Assembly: GCA_900552085.1 (NCBI GenBank)
Contig: URYB01000014.1
Span: 1 to 18,014, forward strand
Reading direction: 5' to 3'
DNA: 18,014 nucleotides
DNA from: an uncultured Lachnobacterium sp.
Lineage (GTDB): Bacteria; Bacillota; Clostridia; Lachnospirales; Lachnospiraceae
The translations under genes were made by a program, and so were the position numbers. Under the pieces are notes generated by a model that was not told the origin of the DNA, did no database searches, and was given only the letters and a program-made list of their open reading frames with translations. This document shows, in pieces, positions 1-7,005 of this stretch (position 1 is its first letter; the number at the start of each line of letters is the position of its first letter).

Positions 1-359
1 ACATCCATTGCCTCTAAAATATGAATATGGGAACCCGGCATCTGACCGTCTCTGACAAGGAAACAAGCCGTTGCGAGTGCTGCAAGTCCGCTTCCGACAA
101 TGTATGCATTTTTGTCATCGACTCCTTCCGGTTTCTTTGGCCGGGCAAATGCTTCATAGTTTCCGTTGGTATAATAAATGCCTTTGCTGTTCTTTTCATA
201 TTTTCCGCGCTCGGTGTTGCGGTAATCGACCGGCGGTGCTGCCTTGGCTATCTTTTTTATTTTCTTCTTGTTTGCCTGCTGTGTAACATAGGCAATTCCT
301 GCACCTGCTGCAGCAACTGCTGCGATTCCAAGTCCTAATTTTTTGTTTTTATTTGACAT
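1..359 (-). CDS. ohyA: Oleate hydratase (MCRA family), N-terminal part, cut by window edge
   Basis: The minus strand is open from an ATG at 359 to the window edge, giving 119 codons of an incomplete protein. Residues from about 62 read GIYYTNGNYEAFARPKKPEG, followed by AYIVGSGLAALATACFLVRDGQMPGSHIHILEAMD. These are the start of the FAD-dependent oleate hydratase (myosin-cross-reactive antigen) family, including the dinucleotide-binding GSGLA turn. The family adds water to the cis-9 double bond of unsaturated fatty acids, giving 10-hydroxy acids, which protects against free fatty acids. About 60 residues precede the usual family start: MSNKNKK, a hydrophobic Ala/Gly-rich stretch (about 8-25), then a Lys-rich linker. 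This looks like a membrane anchor. A strong AGAAAGGAG ribosome site lies at 368-377, about 8 bases from the ATG. The family call is very secure; the anchor is inference. Confidence 0.95.
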   Translation of the reverse strand, partial: MSNKNKKLGLGIAAVAAAGAGIAYVTQQANKKKIKKIAKAAPPVDYRNTERGKYEKNSKGIYYTNGNYEAFARPKKPEGVDDKNAYIVGSGLAALATACFLVRDGQMPGSHIHILEAMD

Positions 360-412
360 AGAAAAATCTCCTTTCTGTTTCATTGGCTGTTTCTCATTTA
401 GTGTTTCTTCGC

Positions 413-466
413 TGCAGGTCTCTGATTCATTTCAAAATCAATTTCCATAAAATCATAAAACCTGCA
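413..466. repeat. Spaced inverted repeat in the ohyA leader
   Basis: TGCAGGT at 413-419 and ACCTGCA at 460-466 form a 7-bp inverted repeat with a 40-base AT-rich spacer, upstream of ohyA. It could be a regulator site or a leader hairpin, or chance. No convincing promoter was recognised in 378-540. Confidence 0.25.
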
Positions 467-540
467 ACGCAACAGATCGTTTATGGAACAAATACGATAT
501 GGTTATCTTACCATCTCTGTGAAAAGATACCATTTACAAA

Positions 541-577
541 ATGCCTGAAATGATAAGTTTTTTATCATTTCAGGCAT
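541..577 (-). terminator. Strong intrinsic terminator, probably bidirectional
   Basis: A perfect 16-bp stem (ATGCCTGAAATGATAA at 541-556 against 562-577) encloses a 5-base loop. T-runs follow the stem on both strands (TTTT on plus, TTTTG on minus). It lies 18 bases past the stop of the decayed DUF1016 gene and separates that unit from ohyA. Confidence 0.85.
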
Positions 578-594
578 TTTGATTAATTTTCCGA

Positions 595-1470
595 TTACTG
601 CTCTTCCTCTTCAATCCACTCTTTCAATTTTTGTTGTAACAATTTTTTATCCGGCAAATATAACTTATATTCTGATGCATAAATGTTAGCATCTTTTGGT
701 AACGTAATTTCAACTAAAGCATCATTCTTTTCCTTGCACAAGAGGATACCTATGGTTGGATTTTCATCTTCCAATTTTTCATATCTGTCATAATAATTAA
801 CATACATCTGCATCTGACCAATATCCTGATGTGTAAGCTTGTCCACCTTTAAATCTATCAGCACATAGCAGCGCAAAAGACGATTATAGAATACAAGGTC
901 CACATAAAAGTTATCTTCACCATATGTAAATCTCTTTTGTCTTTCCTCAAACAAATAACCTTTGCCCAACTCCAGCAAAAATTTCTGTAGTTTATTTATA
1001 ATCGCTGTTTCCAAATCTGTTTCAGAATATTTTGCCTTTTCTTCCATACCCCAAAAATTCTAAGACTGTAGGTTGCTTTATTATGTCTTCAGGCTTTGCA
1101 ACCACGAAACAATGAATGGAGCATCTTTTTCAAAAAAGCTAAACACTGTTTCACTTATTCGTTCCTTATAAGTCAGATAAAATTTTCTCGCATTTTTCAG
1201 CGTATCTTCTGAAAATCCTTTTCCAAACTCTTCCTGTAATTTTTCAGATAATGTCTTAATAACCTTACTGCCATATTTTGCACGTTTCTGTCCCATCTGT
1301 TGCGTTTCTACTATCCATCTTCCCAATGAATAATATGTCATGATCTGCACCATATTTACATGCTTTACAATCATATTCCTTGCATACTGTATTAATTCTA
1401 CCGAATCAGAACACAGTTTCTCAAGTTCGTAATCATTTTCTGTAGTTTTGTCAATCAATCTGTCCCTCAT
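595..1470 (-). pseudogene. DUF1016/YhcG-type PD-(D/E)XK nuclease gene, broken by an internal deletion and a frameshift
   Basis: Two reading frames carry the two ends of one protein. The 5' part (ATG at 1470, in frame to about 1102) is the DUF1016 N-terminal domain, with YYSLGRWIVETQQMGQKRAKYG and FGKGFSEDTLKNARKFYLTY. The 3' part (from 1047 to the stop at 595) is the nuclease domain, with FYVDLVFYNRLLRCYVLIDL, a D-x-K pair and DIGQMQMYVNYYD. Between them a third frame, from about 1102 to 1050, reads VAKPEDIIKQPTVLEFLG, the usual family linker. Two lesions explain this. Family proteins carry roughly 70 more residues between the SW of APFIVSW and the linker, and here these are gone with a change of frame near 1100-1106. 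A one-base shift lies in the homopolymer block TTTTTGGGG (minus strand, 1049-1057). Intact members are about 340 residues. The gene starts 14 bases after the TetR stop, so the two were probably cotranscribed. Confidence 0.88.
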
Positions 1471-1484
1471 ATTCCGCCTTCCCC

Positions 1485-2042
1485 TTATTTCTGTTTAAAA
1501 TTTTCAATCGACCGTGCAATATTCCCGTCGAGTGCCGTCCCCATCATCATAACGATCTTATGGTAATCCTCATGCATGCCCTTGTCGATCCAGTCGAGCA
1601 TAATCCCCACAAATCCATACTTATAAAAATCCGCAATAAAACATTTATCCTCGTCCGCAATCGCAATGCCTTTGCATTTTTCTTCCACGACATTTACGAT
1701 CAGCTCATATGTCAGCTTGTACAGATACTGCTCAACTTTTTCGCGGGCAACCGCATGGTATACATTCATAATAAATGGCTTGTTTTCCAATACTGCCTCA
1801 AATATCTGCGCAATTCCTTCCTGCCAGGTGTCATACGTCTTTTTTCCCTGCAAAGCACGCGTTCCGTCCTCCACACATGCCCATTCCACCAAATCATAAA
1901 TATCCTTAAAGTGATAATAGAACGTCATACGACTGATGCCACAGTGTTCTGTCAAATCGTTGATTGTGATCTTGTCGATCGGTTTTGTCCGCAAAAGTTC
2001 TTTTAAGGATGCTTCGAGCGCCAGTTTGGTTGTATTTGCCAT
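1485..2042 (-). CDS. TetR-type transcriptional regulator (DhaS-like C-terminal domain)
   Basis: This is a 185-residue DNA-binding repressor or activator. The start chosen is the ATG at 2042, because a strong GGAGG lies just upstream (2050-2054) and the protein then begins MANTTKLALEASLKELL, as TetR proteins do. Residues about 20-55 hold the TetR helix-turn-helix (ITINDLTEHCGISRMTFYYH). The rest resembles the small C-terminal domain of DhaS-like TetR proteins. The gene is divergent from the beta-helix gene at 2245 and its own promoter faces that gene across a palindrome-rich gap, so autoregulation and control of the neighbour are likely. The effector is unknown. Confidence 0.9.
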   Translation of the reverse strand: MANTTKLALEASLKELLRTKPIDKITINDLTEHCGISRMTFYYHFKDIYDLVEWACVEDGTRALQGKKTYDTWQEGIAQIFEAVLENKPFIMNVYHAVAREKVEQYLYKLTYELIVNVVEEKCKGIAIADEDKCFIADFYKYGFVGIMLDWIDKGMHEDYHKIVMMMGTALDGNIARSIENFKQK

Positions 2043-2075
2043 ATCATTTCCTCCATCCGCCCTTTGTATATATTT

Positions 2076-2104
2076 ATTGTAACGCAGCTGTATCATAGGG
2101 ACAA
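2076..2104 (-). promoter_or_regulatory. Promoter for the TetR gene
   Basis: On the minus strand there is TTGTCC (-35, 2099-2104), a 17-base spacer and TACAAT (-10, 2076-2081), with the ribosome site and ATG about 25-35 bases further on. Confidence 0.6.
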
Positions 2105-2106
2105 AT

Positions 2107-2134
2107 AAAGTTTTTCTAAATAGTCTAAAACTTT
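2107..2134. promoter_or_regulatory. Candidate TetR operator (inverted repeat)
   Basis: AAAGTTTT (2107-2114) and AAAACTTT (2127-2134) form a perfect 8-bp inverted repeat with a 12-base spacer. It lies directly upstream of the TetR -35 box, between the two divergent genes. Position and symmetry suit a TetR-family operator; binding is inferred. Confidence 0.4.
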
Positions 2135-2149
2135 TAAAGTTCATTTAAG

Positions 2150-2165
2150 GAAGGCCTTCTATACT
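2150..2165 (+). promoter_or_regulatory. Palindrome GAAGGCCTTC abutting a -10-like TATACT
   Basis: The 10-bp perfect palindrome at 2150-2159 touches TATACT at 2160-2165, which reads toward the beta-helix gene at 2245. No good -35 box stands 17 bases upstream, so the promoter would be weak or activator-dependent. A protein bound to the palindrome would sit in the promoter spacer. Confidence 0.35.
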
Positions 2166-2244
2166 TCATGGTATCAAAAGAAAAACGATACATAAAATAA
2201 TCCGTAAATAACACATTACAACAAATACAGAAAGGATGATTATT

Positions 2245-3726
2245 ATGAAAAATCACATGAAAAAATTTATGGCTCTTACACTCGCAGCAGCTATTATTGC
2301 AGGAACCGGAGGTGTCTATGCCACAACACGTTCCACTGCAGCACAGGCACCGGATTCTTCCACAACAACTGCCTCTGCGCAGACCGCGGATGCTTCCGCA
2401 ACAGGCACCACCCCGCCGGAAAAACCATCCGGTGAAAGCGGTGCAACAGACGGCTCTACTCCACCGGAAAAGCCATCCGGTGAAAGTGGTGCGCCAGATG
2501 GAGGAAACATGCCGGGACAAAGTGGCACGACTTCGGTTTCCTACTCCGCAGTCAAAAAAATTTCAACAAACAAAACGTTGAAAAAAGGTACCTATACCTC
2601 AACGACCGCAGATCAGAATGCAATCTGGGCAACTGGAGACATCACTGCAAAACTTTCGAATATAACAGTAAAGAAAACAGGTGACTCCGATGGCGGTGAC
2701 AGTACCAGCTTTTACGGCACCAATTCCGGTATCCTTGCTTCCGGTGGTGCAAAACTGACTTTGAACAATATCAATGTCACAACCAATGCCAAAGGTGCAA
2801 ACGGTGTATTCTGCTACGGCGGATCTGCTACAACAAATAATTCCACAAGTGATGGCTCTACGGTCACAATCAAAAATTCCAGTATTACAACCAAAGCGGA
2901 TAATTCGGGAGGAATCATGACAACCGGCGGCGGCACAACAAATGCCTATAACTTAAAAATCAAAACAGCCGGAACTTCCAGTGCAGCCATCCGTACCGAC
3001 CGTGGCGGCGGCACTGTTAAAGTCAACAAAGGCACTTACACCACAACCGGAAAAGGTTCCCCTGCAGTCTACTCTACCGCAGATGTCACGGTCAGCAATG
3101 CAACGTTAAAAGCAACTGCATCGGAAGGTATTGTCATCGAAGGCAAGAATAAAGTTACACTCAAAAACTGTACGCTGACGGACAACAACACGACATTAAA
3201 CGGACAGTCCACCACCTACAAAAATATTTTCCTGTACCAGTCCATGAGTGGAGATGCCACTTCCGGAAGTGCCAGCTTTAAAGCAACCGGATCTAAGATT
3301 ACCACCAAAAAGGGCGATACGTTTTATGTAACCAATACCTCTGCCAGAATCAGCCTGACAAACAATACAATCACCAATACCGACAGCACCGGCAACTTTC
3401 TCCGGGCACAGGCAGATTCCTGGGGAACCAGCGGTTCCAATGGCGGTGATGTCACCCTTACCATGAGCAAACAAAAAGCAGCCGGAAATGTTGTCATTGA
3501 TTCCGTTTCCACGCTGGATATGACGATGAAAAACAGCTCTTCCTACAAGGGAACCATCAACGGCTCCAACGAGGCAAAGTCCATCTCATTAACACTTGAT
3601 AAGAGCTCTAAGATCACTCTTACCGGAGATTCCTATGTGACAAGTTTCACCGATGCCGACAGCAGCTATTCAAACATTAATTTTAACGGTTATAAACTTT
3701 ATGTGAACGGCACAGCAATTAATTAA
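2245..3726 (+). CDS. Secreted right-handed beta-helix repeat protein
   Basis: This is a 493-residue exported protein. The ATG at 2245 is chosen over the one at 2236, because AGAAAGGA (2229-2236) is 8 bases from 2245 and overlaps 2236. A signal peptide (MKNHMKKF, then LTLAAAIIAGTGGVYA) is followed by a Thr/Ala/Ser-rich stretch. A Pro-rich linker at about 56-87 holds two copies of a 16-residue unit starting TPPEKPSGESGA. From about residue 110 to the end the protein is Asn/Thr/Gly-rich with recurring beta-strand units of the type GGAKLTLNNINVTT, VTIKNSSITT and VTLKNCTLTDNN, as in parallel beta-helix adhesins and polysaccharide-active proteins. No sortase motif or C-terminal membrane segment is seen, so it is probably released or bound non-covalently. 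It is the only clear plus-strand gene. A carbohydrate-binding or adhesive role is inference. Confidence 0.9.
   Translation: MKNHMKKFMALTLAAAIIAGTGGVYATTRSTAAQAPDSSTTTASAQTADASATGTTPPEKPSGESGATDGSTPPEKPSGESGAPDGGNMPGQSGTTSVSYSAVKKISTNKTLKKGTYTSTTADQNAIWATGDITAKLSNITVKKTGDSDGGDSTSFYGTNSGILASGGAKLTLNNINVTTNAKGANGVFCYGGSATTNNSTSDGSTVTIKNSSITTKADNSGGIMTTGGGTTNAYNLKIKTAGTSSAAIRTDRGGGTVKVNKGTYTTTGKGSPAVYSTADVTVSNATLKATASEGIVIEGKNKVTLKNCTLTDNNTTLNGQSTTYKNIFLYQSMSGDATSGSASFKATGSKITTKKGDTFYVTNTSARISLTNNTITNTDSTGNFLRAQADSWGTSGSNGGDVTLTMSKQKAAGNVVIDSVSTLDMTMKNSSSYKGTINGSNEAKSISLTLDKSSKITLTGDSYVTSFTDADSSYSNINFNGYKLYVNGTAIN
2410..2505 (+). repeat. Two tandem 48-bp units encoding a Pro-rich linker
   Basis: Two in-frame 48-base units (2410-2457 and 2458-2505) encode TPPEKPSGESGATDGS and TPPEKPSGESGAPDGG. 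They differ at only a few bases. Such units can change copy number by slippage and so alter linker length. Confidence 0.85.
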
Positions 3727-3806
3727 TGTATCCTCCCCTGTCATCCTTTGGGCAAGTGGTACGGTTTCTGTTCCTAAATACCCTGCGAACAAATAAAAAA
3801 CAAAAA

Positions 3807-3860
3807 AGATGTTGCCGCCCAGTAAATATCAATCATTTACTGATGCGACAGCACCTCTTT
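3807..3860. terminator. Bidirectional terminator between convergent genes
   Basis: The perfect inner arms CAGTAAAT and ATTTACTG are extended outward by an imperfect stem (3807-3827 against 3835-3856). On plus it is followed by CTCTTTTCATTT. On minus it is followed by TTTTTTGTTTTTT, a strong U-tract. It ends the beta-helix gene and the convergent small gene at 3909. Confidence 0.75.
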
Positions 3861-3908
3861 TCATTTCCAGCGTCACACTATAGTATTCTGTATCGGACGC
3901 TCTGCCTT

Positions 3909-4199
3909 TTATCCCTGCTGCCCTGCTGCCTGCCGGATCATATCCTCGACCACAATGTCATAAATTTCTCCAACCGTATTGCAGTATTCCAGAATTTTCC
4001 ACGGCTCATTCGTGTGGAAATGAATCTTGACCAGATCCTCATCTCCAGCCGCAATCAGACTGTTTCCCTCAAAATTTTCCGTGATGTAATCTGCGATCTC
4101 ATCCTCGTCAAGATCCCTGTCTCTTCTGTCGATCAGTAACTGTGTGTCATAACGATACGCAAACTGATCATCCTCTGCATCTATGGAATGTACTCCCAT
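3909..4199 (-). CDS. Small orphan protein resembling the middle domain of fatty-acid kinase FakA/YloV
   Basis: This 96-residue soluble protein has the core FAYRYDTQLLI, a helix with DLDEDEIADYI, then SLIAAGDEDLVKIHFHTNEP and a C-terminal WKILEYCNTVGEIYDIVVED. This matches the segment of FakA (DAK2/YloV family) between its kinase and C-terminal domains, usually of the form GDEDLVKVHVHTNNPGKVLEYA. Neither the ATP-binding DhaL-like domain nor the C-terminal domain is present, so it cannot be a kinase by itself. Stand-alone proteins of this kind are sometimes labelled 'kinase to dihydroxyacetone kinase'. It starts 16 bases after the metallophosphoesterase stop, with a strong CAGGAGGAT site (4207-4215), so the two are coexpressed. 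Its partner and function are unknown. Confidence 0.75.
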   Translation of the reverse strand: MGVHSIDAEDDQFAYRYDTQLLIDRRDRDLDEDEIADYITENFEGNSLIAAGDEDLVKIHFHTNEPWKILEYCNTVGEIYDIVVEDMIRQAAGQQG

Positions 4200-4215
4200 G
4201 GTTCTAATCCTCCTG

Positions 4216-5898
4216 TTATTTCACTGAAACTGCGGTGACAACTTTATGAAGCTCTTCCAGCTGTCCGCTAAGCCGGCTGTACACCGTATTGCGTTTTTCC
4301 TGTGTCATCTTTGTAGTATCCGAAGATTTATACTGATAATATGTCTTCTTTAACTGCTGATACTGATCATAGGAACTATACTGATAATTAACGGAAAGGT
4401 ATGATTTTACCGTTGCCAGCATGGAATTCACTTTTTCTGAAGTAATATCGTCTTTTTCTCCCAGTGTATAAGTATTTTCTATAAGGACATCATCATTTAC
4501 CTTTTTGGTATTTCCTTTAATGATATAAGAATATGCCGGATAAATTTTCTGGTCATAAAGGTTTGATCCCTGGAACAAAATAGAATCCTTAAATACCTGT
4601 ACATAATATCCCTGGGAACTCTTTTCATGGAAATCATAGCTCAGGCTCGTCTTTCCATCCTCTGTTTTCAGAGTTGTCGGATTTCCTACAGAACTATTAT
4701 GGATCATGTTGCAGGATTTTCCATCATTATTGGAATAATTATATCCCAGACTATAATCTTCATGCGTATGACCTGAAATCCAGATCAGATCCGGATACTG
4801 CTCAATAATAGATTTAAAACGCTTCGCACTTGGAAGATCCTTGTTGATAGATCCTCCATAATATGGATTTACGGTATCATCCCCTGCACCGTAACCAGAA
4901 ATCAACGCATGCTGGATCAGATAAATATTCTTTCCTTTATTGTAATTCTCTTTCAACGTGTTCTCCAGCCAGTCAAGCTGCTCATCCGAGAATTCATCAT
5001 ATTTTGCCGGACGATACCCACCTTCCAGTGCCATAAAAATGAATAAATCGCCCGTTTTCGGTTCTGTTACGGTATAATACGGTTTTCCACTCTCAATAGT
5101 ACTAAGGTTACTGTCAAGACCGCTTCCTGCAATATATGCCTGTAATTCTTCTTTCACTGCCTCATCCTGACGAACCTCATGGTTTCCACCAGACTCATAA
5201 ATCGGATTTACATAATCCGACTGTGCCAGAATACTCTGATAAACTTTCCACTCATTTCCAAGGTTTGCAAGCTTTGCGTTTGTCACCTGATCTCCGGAAG
5301 AAACAATAAAATCAACTTTCTTTTTTACAGAATAATCAAGTGCATTTTCCCAGTTTTTCTCTGAATACTGCCAATATGCTGCTGCACCACCCCAGTTTTC
5401 CTCATCAATATGTATATCCGAATAAGAACTGAATGTATACAATGCATCCTTTGAAGCAGCTTTCAACTGTTTTTTTGCCGGAATCTTATAAACAGCCGCT
5501 GCCTTTTTAACGGTCTTGTCTTTCGGCTCTTTTGCAGACTTTACTGCAATAATCTGCGTAGCATCTGCCGGAATCGCCGTCTGCTCTGCAAAAGTAAAAC
5601 TGCTGCTTTTTCCTTTTTTAACCTTCACCTGTGCAATTTCATAATACCCGGTTAATGCCTTTGTATTATTTGCCCAATAAAGATAATAGTTTCCACCGGT
5701 TTTTGATTTTACAGTAATTTTTCCCTGTGCAAACCCGGCTGTGCCGGCATCCTTTCCCTGAAATGTGTATGAAACAGATGTTGCCGGTGCTGTTGTTTTT
5801 GCCATGGCAATATCTGCCGGTAGCGCTGTCGCTGCCATACAAAAACATAACCCCGCTGCTGCCGCAGTTCTCCAATATTTGTTTCCGTCTTTCTTCAT
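4216..5898 (-). CDS. Secreted calcineurin-like metallophosphoesterase
   Basis: This 560-residue exported protein has a signal peptide at about 1-33 (basic start, then AAAAGLCFCMAATALPADIAMA). A beta-rich N-terminal domain (about 40-140) is followed by the metallophosphoesterase fold. All its metal-site motifs are present: SDIHID (D161, H163), SSGDQV (D203), GGNHE (N239, H240), IQHALISG (H330) and SGHTHE (H377, H379). The last roughly 100 residues are a helical Tyr/Gln/Lys-rich tail. The family hydrolyses phosphomonoesters, phosphodiesters or nucleotides; the substrate is not predictable here. A good promoter lies at 5944-5973, and the ribosome site is an AGGGAGAGGGA-type purine run before the ATG. 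The next gene (3909-4199) is in the same transcript. The upstream GH114 gene is also exported, so the neighbourhood may process cell-surface polymers. Confidence 0.93.
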   Translation of the reverse strand: MKKDGNKYWRTAAAAGLCFCMAATALPADIAMAKTTAPATSVSYTFQGKDAGTAGFAQGKITVKSKTGGNYYLYWANNTKALTGYYEIAQVKVKKGKSSSFTFAEQTAIPADATQIIAVKSAKEPKDKTVKKAAAVYKIPAKKQLKAASKDALYTFSSYSDIHIDEENWGGAAAYWQYSEKNWENALDYSVKKKVDFIVSSGDQVTNAKLANLGNEWKVYQSILAQSDYVNPIYESGGNHEVRQDEAVKEELQAYIAGSGLDSNLSTIESGKPYYTVTEPKTGDLFIFMALEGGYRPAKYDEFSDEQLDWLENTLKENYNKGKNIYLIQHALISGYGAGDDTVNPYYGGSINKDLPSAKRFKSIIEQYPDLIWISGHTHEDYSLGYNYSNNDGKSCNMIHNSSVGNPTTLKTEDGKTSLSYDFHEKSSQGYYVQVFKDSILFQGSNLYDQKIYPAYSYIIKGNTKKVNDDVLIENTYTLGEKDDITSEKVNSMLATVKSYLSVNYQYSSYDQYQQLKKTYYQYKSSDTTKMTQEKRNTVYSRLSGQLEELHKVVTAVSVK

Positions 5899-5943
5899 AG
5901 ATTTTCCCTCTCCCTTTCGTTTATGGTTTTTTGCAACAATGTA

Positions 5944-5973
5944 ATTGTATTATATCTACTTTTTTAAAGTCAA
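5944..5973 (-). promoter_or_regulatory. Promoter for the metallophosphoesterase unit
   Basis: On the minus strand there is TTGACT (-35, 5968-5973), an 18-base A/T-rich spacer and TACAAT (-10, 5944-5949), about 45 bases before the start at 5898. Confidence 0.65.
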
Positions 5974-5991
5974 ATTTAAAAACACATTGTA

Positions 5992-6903
5992 TTAGATACC
6001 CAGCTCCAGCGAATCCGCAATATAGTAATCATATTTCTTTTTCCTGCAATACTTCTTAATCCTGCGGATCAGTTTATGGTCTGTAGTGTATTCCAGCAGA
6101 TAAACATCCATTCCATCGGCTTTGCATGCCTGCAGATACTGGCAGAAATACTCCCGCTCCGTTTTTTTCTGCGTATGGAATGTTTTGGTTGTAAAATCAA
6201 TTCTGCTCCACACCGACTCCTGGTTTACACCCGTCATAATATCCGCAGCAGAACCATAACGGGACTGATATGCCGTCACATAGATATCTCCTCCATTGAC
6301 CACTACCGGCTTCCCCATTGCCCGGATTTTCATTAAAATCACCGTCAGCCCATCAAAAATATCCTTTTTATGGGCATAATCATATACATCACAGTTATCA
6401 ACAAAAAAGCCATCCACTCCCTTTTTCTTTAATTTTCCGGCTAATGTATCCATAAATTCCTGCCAGTCTTTATCCGCAACATTAACCCATTTTTCCTCTT
6501 CCCAGTTTTCATAATCCCCGATTGCCAGATGCTCATATGTTTTATAATATGACCGGAAATTTTCGACAGAGCCAATATTAAGATAGCTGTAAACTTTTGT
6601 ACCGCCTGCATGTAATTTTCTGATATCTTTCTTCGAAAAATACTGTGCATCAATCACAACAGTTTCGTAATTTTTTAATTTTGGAACTGCTGTACGGTCT
6701 GCATTCAGGAATACTCCATACTCGTATTTTTGTGCCTTCCTTCCATCGGCATTACATGATGCCGAAAGACACAATACTACCCTGACTACTCCCACAGGCA
6801 AGCCTGTGGGGTTCTTACTCTCAAGTTTTGCCTGTAATCGTACACCATTTGCAGGCTTTGGAATACAGGTATAGTCTGTTTTAAGCAAGGACTTTATCAC
6901 CAA
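5992..6903 (-). CDS. GH114 endo-alpha-1,4-polygalactosaminidase-like domain, cut off from its signal peptide by a transposon
   Basis: The glycosidase domain is whole. Its landmarks are YEYGVFLNADRTAVPKL, VVIDAQYF, KVYSYLNIGSVENF, GFFVDNCDVYDYA, VVVNGGDIYVTA, GVNQESVW, VYLLEYTTD and the end YYIADSLELGI. These fit GH114 (DUF297), TIM-barrel enzymes that cleave alpha-1,4-galactosaminyl polymers; acidic residues in the VIDAQ and FVDN strands are the likely catalytic pair. True gene sequence runs only from 5992 to 6781. From 6782 to 6903 the open frame is transposon right-end sequence: it starts at a chance ATG in the element and translates the terminal palindrome as TGLPVG. The real N-terminus lies at 9313-9386. 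As it stands the protein has no signal peptide, so it is probably not exported, and expression from the chance ATG is doubtful. Precise loss of the transposon would restore a 287-residue secreted protein. Confidence 0.88.
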   Translation of the reverse strand: MVIKSLLKTDYTCIPKPANGVRLQAKLESKNPTGLPVGVVRVVLCLSASCNADGRKAQKYEYGVFLNADRTAVPKLKNYETVVIDAQYFSKKDIRKLHAGGTKVYSYLNIGSVENFRSYYKTYEHLAIGDYENWEEEKWVNVADKDWQEFMDTLAGKLKKKGVDGFFVDNCDVYDYAHKKDIFDGLTVILMKIRAMGKPVVVNGGDIYVTAYQSRYGSAADIMTGVNQESVWSRIDFTTKTFHTQKKTEREYFCQYLQACKADGMDVYLLEYTTDHKLIRRIKKYCRKKKYDYYIADSLELGI

Positions 6904-7005
6904 GCAGCCCTACGGCCACATTATTATGTAAGAAAGCTAGTTGTTTTCCGGTGAATTTCTGTCTGGCGGCAAGGAAGCATAGTCAGTCTCCCTAATGCGT
7001 TTTAG
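6762..7005 (-). ncRNA. Predicted TnpB omega/reRNA with guide
   Basis: TnpB nucleases use an RNA made from the transposon right end, with the guide read from just outside the element. Here the stretch after the tnpB stop (7005 down to 6782) is non-coding and structured, and ends in the palindrome and the cleavage tetranucleotide TCAG. The predicted guide is the flank GGTAGTATTGTGTCTTTCGG (6781-6762). That sequence next to TTAC is exactly what the empty site would contain, as expected for a TnpB that cuts the donor after excision. The 5' end of the RNA, which may overlap tnpB, was not determined. Confidence 0.55.
6791..6810. repeat. Right-end subterminal palindrome of the transposon
   Basis: CCCACAGGCTTGCCTGTGGG (minus strand) is a 9-bp stem with a 2-base loop, identical to the left-end copy. 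The right guide GAAC precedes it and the cleavage site TCAG follows about 5 bases later. TnpA is expected to bind it as a single-stranded hairpin. Confidence 0.9.

Noticed and set aside
541..577. The perfect hairpin as a REP element or small mobile repeat
   Set aside because: It occurs once in the window, is followed by T-runs and directly follows a gene end. A terminator explains it.
1560..2006. Plus-strand open frames opposite the TetR gene
   Set aside because: Codon content is that of an antisense shadow, with no ribosome site, while the minus strand carries a clear TetR protein.
1485..2144. Longer N-terminus for the TetR protein (start near 2144)
   Set aside because: The extra 34 residues would span the promoter and the operator dyad. 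The ATG at 2042 has the ribosome site and the family start.
2316..2528. Minus-strand Pro/Gly/Ala-rich frames opposite the linker repeats
   Set aside because: They are by-products of the repetitive linker codons of the beta-helix gene.
3726..4139. Plus-strand open frame of 137 codons after the beta-helix gene
   Set aside because: It runs through the bidirectional terminator and antisense to the FakA-like gene. It has no ribosome site or family resemblance.
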